Below are positions 7,762 through 10,826 of a stretch of 10,826 bases of DNA, one piece after another. The notes below the pieces were generated by a model. That model was given only the letters and a program-made list of their open reading frames with translations, was not told the origin of the DNA and did no database searches. The position numbers and the translations under genes were made by a program. Positions within the stretch are counted from its first letter, which is position 1; each line of letters opens with the position of its first letter. This DNA comes from Euryarchaeota archaeon UBA495 (GTDB lineage Archaea; Thermoplasmatota; Poseidoniia; Poseidoniales; Poseidoniaceae): assembly GCA_002496845.1 (NCBI GenBank), contig DALQ01000004.1:1-10826 (forward strand), read 5' to 3'.

Positions 7762-8781
7762 TCAGTGCTCCGTTACCTCCGATTCGATGGGTTGACCCAC
7801 GTGGCGCCCAGTGCTGTCGGAACGCGTGATCAGGCGCATGCCCGTTTCAATCGCGGTCACAGACATTGGACTCCCTCGAGCGTCGACCAAGCGAACGGTC
7901 TCTGCGTTCTGCAATATCACACGACCCTCTTGACCTTTCTCGTCGTTGAACACCACGGAAAGGAACGGTCGACGTTCAATTTTCATGCGTCCGATGATCA
8001 GGGTTCTCGACGTCCCGGTTGGGTCGGTGACAAGGACCTCATCGCCTGGTTTTAGTTCGCTCAGGTACCGTGTTGATCCGTTTGGTAGGAGGGTGTACTG
8101 ATGCACTGCTCCAGCATTCACTCGGAATGGGCGCGTCGGAACAAAGGCCGAAGGCACGGTTTCCCCGTGGACCAAGGCCATGTGTGCTGCCGTGGATCCG
8201 ACGAGCATGCCCTCGCCAGGGTGAAGCAACCCCGCAAGATCAACACAGACGCGGTCGCCAATCCCAAACGGTTCGACGGCGGTGACCTTGCTCACGCCGA
8301 GCCCTTGATGCTCACGGGTTTGGTGGTCCTCTTCTGAGGTCTGCAGTTGTTCCAAACGTGCAGCCTGCATGGCCAAGGCGGCGTCCAACAGTGAATTGAT
8401 CGGGCGGACGGCGACCGCGTCCACACCGTGCTCCAAGGCAAAGGCTGCCCCTGCGACGTGTTGAGGTGAATCAACCACGGCAGCAACCTTGGTTGGTGTG
8501 CCTTGGGCTGCGGCGACCACGTTCTCAACAGGAATCATCGACCAGTCTTGGAAACTAAGCACGATCCATTCGGCTAAACCCACGTGCGACAAGGCCGTTT
8601 GTTGGTCCGCTTCGGTGCTGATGTGGACGTGCACGGCTCCCGTCCTTTCGTCGGATCCGTTCCTTAGGTCGAGCAGTGGGGCAGGAACTCCTGCAGGGGG
8701 TTCATCCGCCAGGAGGAGGCATCGAGCGATGCCCTCGGCCGGTGCAGCGGTGTCGTCCCAGCCCAGTGACCAGACCTCCAT
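7762..8781 (-). CDS. aroB': 3-dehydroquinate synthase II (MJ1249 type)
   Basis: Oxidatively deaminates and cyclises 2-amino-3,7-dideoxy-D-threo-hept-6-ulosonate (ADH) to 3-dehydroquinate using NAD, the second step of the archaeal alternative entry into the shikimate pathway. The 339-residue protein is recognised by conserved C-terminal stretches, numbered from ATG 8781: VHQYTLLPNG and TRYLSELKPGDEVLV (226-251), IGRMKIERRP (263-272), VILQNAETVRLVD (288-300) and TGRHVGQPI (324-332). The N-terminal half holds WIVLSFQDWSMIPVENVVAA (72-91), which matches the family's Trp-x-x-Ile-Pro region. The start is ATG 8781, 2 bases after the ADH synthase stop. ATG 8787, overlapping that stop as ATGA, would add two residues. 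Both neighbours belong to the same pathway. Confidence 0.93.
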   Translation of the reverse strand: MEVWSLGWDDTAAPAEGIARCLLLADEPPAGVPAPLLDLRNGSDERTGAVHVHISTEADQQTALSHVGLAEWIVLSFQDWSMIPVENVVAAAQGTPTKVAAVVDSPQHVAGAAFALEHGVDAVAVRPINSLLDAALAMQAARLEQLQTSEEDHQTREHQGLGVSKVTAVEPFGIGDRVCVDLAGLLHPGEGMLVGSTAAHMALVHGETVPSAFVPTRPFRVNAGAVHQYTLLPNGSTRYLSELKPGDEVLVTDPTGTSRTLIIGRMKIERRPFLSVVFNDEKGQEGRVILQNAETVRLVDARGSPMSVTAIETGMRLITRSDSTGRHVGQPIESEVTEH

Positions 8782-8783
8782 GG

Positions 8784-9584
8784 TCATCCCTCGAGGTGTT
8801 GTGCGGCGTCCTCTGGGGATGCTCCGTGGTGCACCACGGCACAAATGGCCTTGACGAGGCGTTTCGGGTGTGGATGCGCGAAAATTTGGCGCCCCATGCA
8901 TACGCCTGCCCCTCCAGCTTCCATCGCGCCGCTGATCATTTGGAGCAGAGCGAGGTCGTTGTCGTTGCGCGGACCACCCGCAACTAGAACGGGAATGGGT
9001 GCTGCTGATGTGACGTGGCGGAAGGCTTCCACGGAACCGCTCCAAGCGGCTTTGGCCACGTTGCAGCCGAGTTCAAACGCCAAACGTACGGCATGGGCTT
9101 GCCCATGCGTTGGGTCGTCCGGCATCGGGTCAAGGTTCGTTCCTCGCGCGTAGACCATGCCCAAGGCCGGAACGTCCGAGCGGTAGGCTGCGGAGGTGAT
9201 CGAACCAAGACGCTCGATCATGCGCCCTTCGCCAGGCGTGCCCATGTTGACCTGTGCGCTGACGGCTTGAGCGCCGCGCATGAGCGCCTCCTCGACGTCC
9301 CCGACGCTGACCTTTTCGCCAGCGTCCGCTCCGCCATGCCGCGTCGAGACGGAAAGGTGCGCAACGAGTCCGATGGCAGGGGGCTCGTTTTGGCGTGTGA
9401 GATGCGTGATGACGCCCTTTTGCGCCACGATTGCGTCGGCCCCGCCTTCGGCGAGATCCGCCACCAATCGGTCGAGGTCCTCCAGCCCGGGCACGGGCCA
9501 GTCTGAAGCACCGTGGTCGATGGGCACCCAGACGCCTCGGCCAGCGGGCAGAAGGGCATCGAGGCCGGTCGGCGCTCCGCTCAT
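8784..9584 (-). CDS. aroA': 2-amino-3,7-dideoxy-D-threo-hept-6-ulosonate (ADH) synthase
   Basis: A class I, Schiff-base aldolase of the DhnA family that joins L-aspartate semialdehyde to 6-deoxy-5-ketofructose 1-phosphate to make ADH, the first step of the archaeal aromatic route. From ATG 9584 it is 266 residues. It shows VPIDHGAS (20-27; the Asp at 23 fits the catalytic aspartate of the family), MVYARG with Tyr145, VAKAAWSGS with the Schiff-base Lys178, and the phosphate-binding VLVAGGPRNDND (199-210) and GAGVCMGRQIFAH (225-237). In this context ADH synthase is far more likely than fructose-bisphosphate aldolase. It is first in a three-gene operon. A GTG at 9629 would add 15 residues and cannot be excluded; neither start has a Shine-Dalgarno site, so the transcript may have a short or no leader. 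Confidence 0.92.
   Translation of the reverse strand: MSGAPTGLDALLPAGRGVWVPIDHGASDWPVPGLEDLDRLVADLAEGGADAIVAQKGVITHLTRQNEPPAIGLVAHLSVSTRHGGADAGEKVSVGDVEEALMRGAQAVSAQVNMGTPGEGRMIERLGSITSAAYRSDVPALGMVYARGTNLDPMPDDPTHGQAHAVRLAFELGCNVAKAAWSGSVEAFRHVTSAAPIPVLVAGGPRNDNDLALLQMISGAMEAGGAGVCMGRQIFAHPHPKRLVKAICAVVHHGASPEDAAQHLEG
8789..8792 (-). promoter_or_regulatory. Shine-Dalgarno GAGG that selects ATG 8781
   Basis: On the - strand GAGG ends 7 bases before ATG 8781 but only 1 base before ATG 8787. The shorter protein is therefore preferred. The resulting TGA-CC-ATG junction mirrors the TGA-GC-ATG junction before aroK. Confidence 0.6.
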
Positions 9585-9633
9585 GCTGGTGACGCTGCGC
9601 CCTTTGTCCTCAACCTTTGCTCCCGTCACAGAG

Positions 9634-9642
9634 GAATATGGT
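9634..9642. promoter_or_regulatory. TATA-like element in the ADH synthase divergent region
   Basis: GGAATATGG on the + strand (CCATATTCC on the - strand) is nearly symmetric. It lies about 50 bases before both ATG 9584 (-) and ATG 9684 (+), so an initiation point about 26 bases away would leave leaders of roughly 20-30 bases in each direction. It is a short, weak match to the TATA consensus. Confidence 0.3.
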
Positions 9643-9650
9643 TGGGCGAT

Positions 9651-9664
9651 ACGGTCAAGACCGT
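9651..9664. promoter_or_regulatory. perfect palindrome ACGGTC-AA-GACCGT, possible operator
   Basis: Two 6-bp arms in perfect inverted repeat are separated by AA. The site lies in the 99-base gap between the divergent ADH synthase operon and the right-hand membrane gene, a natural place for a regulator of one or both. No second copy was noticed in the window. If the right-hand gene really starts at TTG 9642, the palindrome would be coding. Confidence 0.4.
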
Positions 9665-9683
9665 CTTCGTTCTGCCTCTACAC

Positions 9684-10826
9684 ATGGACCCGCTCAGCAT
9701 CGCCTTGACCGGTGTCCTCAGCGCCGCTTTTGGCTTCGGCGTCCTTCGTCTGGTGCTGCGTCGTGATTCGCGCATCGACCTGCGCCAAGGCTTGGTCGCA
9801 GAAGGCCTTGGCTCACGTGTCGCCGGTGCTGACTTTACCACGCCGCGCGCGGAATTTGACCGCCAATTGGCCAAGATTCAGAGTCAACGCCGCCGCTTTG
9901 AAGCCGATGACACGCGCCAACGCGCCCGTAATGCGGCCCGTTTGGAGCGTGAGGAAGAAACCCGCCGCAAGGAAGAGGACGCCCGACGCCGAATGGAAGA
10001 AGCCGAGGCCCGCAGGGCTGAGGAAGAGCGACTGAAGCGTGAGGCCGAGGAAGAGGACCGCCTCCGTGCAGCACGAGAAGCGGAAGAGGCTCGCCTTGCG
10101 GAGGAGCGAGAAGCGGCCCGGCAAGCAGAGCTTGCGGAGATTGAAGTTCAACGTCAAGCGGAAGTCGAGGCGGCTCGCGCTCAAGCAGAAATGGAGGCTC
10201 GAGCCGCGGCCGAGCGCTCTGCTTCGGAACTTCGGGCCCGTCTCGAGCGTGAAGGTGCGTCGTCCAGCGACGTGCAGATTTCCTTGATGTGGAACAACTT
10301 CAACGATCTTGACCTCCACGTCGTCTGCCCTTCAGGAGAGCGCATCCACGGCGGTGCGAAAGAATCCCCCTGTGGCGGAGTGCTCGACGTCGATGCGAAC
10401 GTCAAACCCGACACGCGCCGCCCCATCGAGAACGTGGTGTGGCCTCAAGGCATTGCTCCAGGTGGCGTCTACCAAGTCTACGTGCACCACTACAAGAAGC
10501 ACGCCAAGCGCCGCTCGCGTGACCCAACCCGCTTCTCGGTCATCATCAACGCCGGTGACGACATCCGCGAATACACCGGTGAACTGAGCGCTGGAGACCC
10601 CATCAAGAAGGTCTGCGAATTCACCGTCGATCCCCCTGAAGTCCGCGCTGCTCGCCGAGAAGAACTCCACGCTCAACTCGCGGCCGCGGACGAAGCCTTG
10701 GCGACGGGCAATTTCGACATGGAGGAGCCTGAGGAAGAGGAAGCTGTGGACCTCCCTCCCGCGCCCGACCTGGACGAAATGGTTGCGGCCGAGCCCGAGC
10801 CAGAGCCCGAGCCTGAGCCCGAGCCT
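9684..10826 (+). CDS. membrane-anchored coiled-coil protein with DUF2135/YfaP-like domain (3' end beyond window)
   Basis: The frame from ATG 9684 has no stop to the window edge, giving 381 codons. The parts in order are: one N-terminal hydrophobic helix (about 5-24), then a long highly charged region rich in Glu, Arg and Ala (about 56-190) that should form a continuous helix or coiled coil. Next is a beta-type domain (about 195-315) with VQISLMWNNFNDLDLHVVCP, GGVLDVDANV, IENVVWPQGIAPGGVYQVYV and FSVIIN. Finally there is an acidic Pro/Glu tail ending in Glu-Pro repeats. The DLDLHV, GGxLDVD and PGGxYxVYV pattern resembles DUF2135/YfaP-like domains; this is from memory of the family, so only moderately sure. 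The architecture recalls TolA-like spanning proteins. No Shine-Dalgarno precedes ATG 9684; a TTG at 9642 with GAGG 7 bases upstream would add 14 residues. Function unknown. Confidence 0.85.
   Translation, partial: MDPLSIALTGVLSAAFGFGVLRLVLRRDSRIDLRQGLVAEGLGSRVAGADFTTPRAEFDRQLAKIQSQRRRFEADDTRQRARNAARLEREEETRRKEEDARRRMEEAEARRAEEERLKREAEEEDRLRAAREAEEARLAEEREAARQAELAEIEVQRQAEVEAARAQAEMEARAAAERSASELRARLEREGASSSDVQISLMWNNFNDLDLHVVCPSGERIHGGAKESPCGGVLDVDANVKPDTRRPIENVVWPQGIAPGGVYQVYVHHYKKHAKRRSRDPTRFSVIINAGDDIREYTGELSAGDPIKKVCEFTVDPPEVRAARREELHAQLAAADEALATGNFDMEEPEEEEAVDLPPAPDLDEMVAAEPEPEPEPEPEP
10791..10826 (+). repeat. hexanucleotide GAGCCN repeat encoding Glu-Pro
   Basis: Six tandem GAGCCN units, varying only in the third base of the Pro codon, encode alternating Glu and Pro and run off the window edge. 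Glu-Pro repeats form stiff, extended segments, as in the periplasm-spanning part of TonB-like proteins. Repeat length can vary by slippage, so the true length beyond the edge is unknown. Confidence 0.8.

Noticed and set aside
8782..9045. Long N-terminal extension of 3-dehydroquinate synthase (in-frame ATG at 9045)
   Set aside because: The extra 88 residues are Arg/Pro-rich, match nothing in the family and lie over the ADH synthase coding region. The ATG at 8781 has a Shine-Dalgarno site and fits the family start.
9813..10319. 168-codon open frame on the - strand opposite the charged coiled-coil region
   Set aside because: It is Leu/Arg/Phe-rich because it is the antisense of Glu/Arg/Ala codons; it has no motif and the + strand frame is clearly coding.

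Overview
This window looks like a fragment of a marine Group II euryarchaeon (Candidatus Poseidoniales). The evidence is the archaeal version of the early shikimate pathway (a DhnA-like aldolase plus the MJ1249-type 3-dehydroquinate synthase, a GHMP-family shikimate kinase), a proteorhodopsin, archaeal-style promoter elements, and GC-rich, tightly packed genes. Several genes have Shine-Dalgarno sites placed 7-8 bases before the start. The assignment is inferred from gene content; no marker gene such as rRNA is present.

Layout. Positions 1-3358 (+ strand) hold a three-gene operon: a MoxR AAA+ ATPase whose frame is open back to the window edge through a Pro/Ala-rich stretch, a membrane-anchored DUF58 protein, and a six-helix membrane protein of unknown function. 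This operon meets the next gene tail to tail, with the two stop codons sharing the palindrome TGATCA. Positions 3359-5744 (- strand) hold chorismate synthase (aroC) and aspartate kinase (lysC), overlapping by 8 bases. Positions 5936-6805 (+ strand) hold a proteorhodopsin with a lysine at the usual proton-donor position, an AT-rich promoter region with inverted repeats upstream and a strong GC hairpin downstream. Positions 6899-9584 (- strand) hold three tightly coupled genes: ADH synthase, 3-dehydroquinate synthase II and archaeal shikimate kinase. From 9684 to the right edge (+ strand) runs a 381-codon open frame with no stop: an N-terminal membrane anchor, a long charged helix, a DUF2135/YfaP-like beta domain and an acidic Pro-Glu tail.

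How the genes fit together. Aspartate kinase makes aspartyl phosphate, the first step to aspartate semialdehyde. Aspartate semialdehyde is the substrate that ADH synthase joins to a deoxyketo-sugar phosphate, and 3-dehydroquinate synthase II then makes 3-dehydroquinate. Shikimate kinase and chorismate synthase act later in the same pathway. The - strand genes therefore form one metabolic set (aspartate to chorismate) interrupted by an oppositely oriented proteorhodopsin gene. 3-Dehydroquinate dehydratase, shikimate dehydrogenase and EPSP synthase are not in the window, nor are retinal or carotenoid genes. The two outer + strand loci (MoxR/DUF58/membrane protein, and the coiled-coil DUF2135-like protein) look like cell-envelope or chaperone functions. 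Whether they act together cannot be decided from this window.

No RNA genes, CRISPR arrays, insertion sequences or integrases were seen. Gaps between genes are all under 200 bases.
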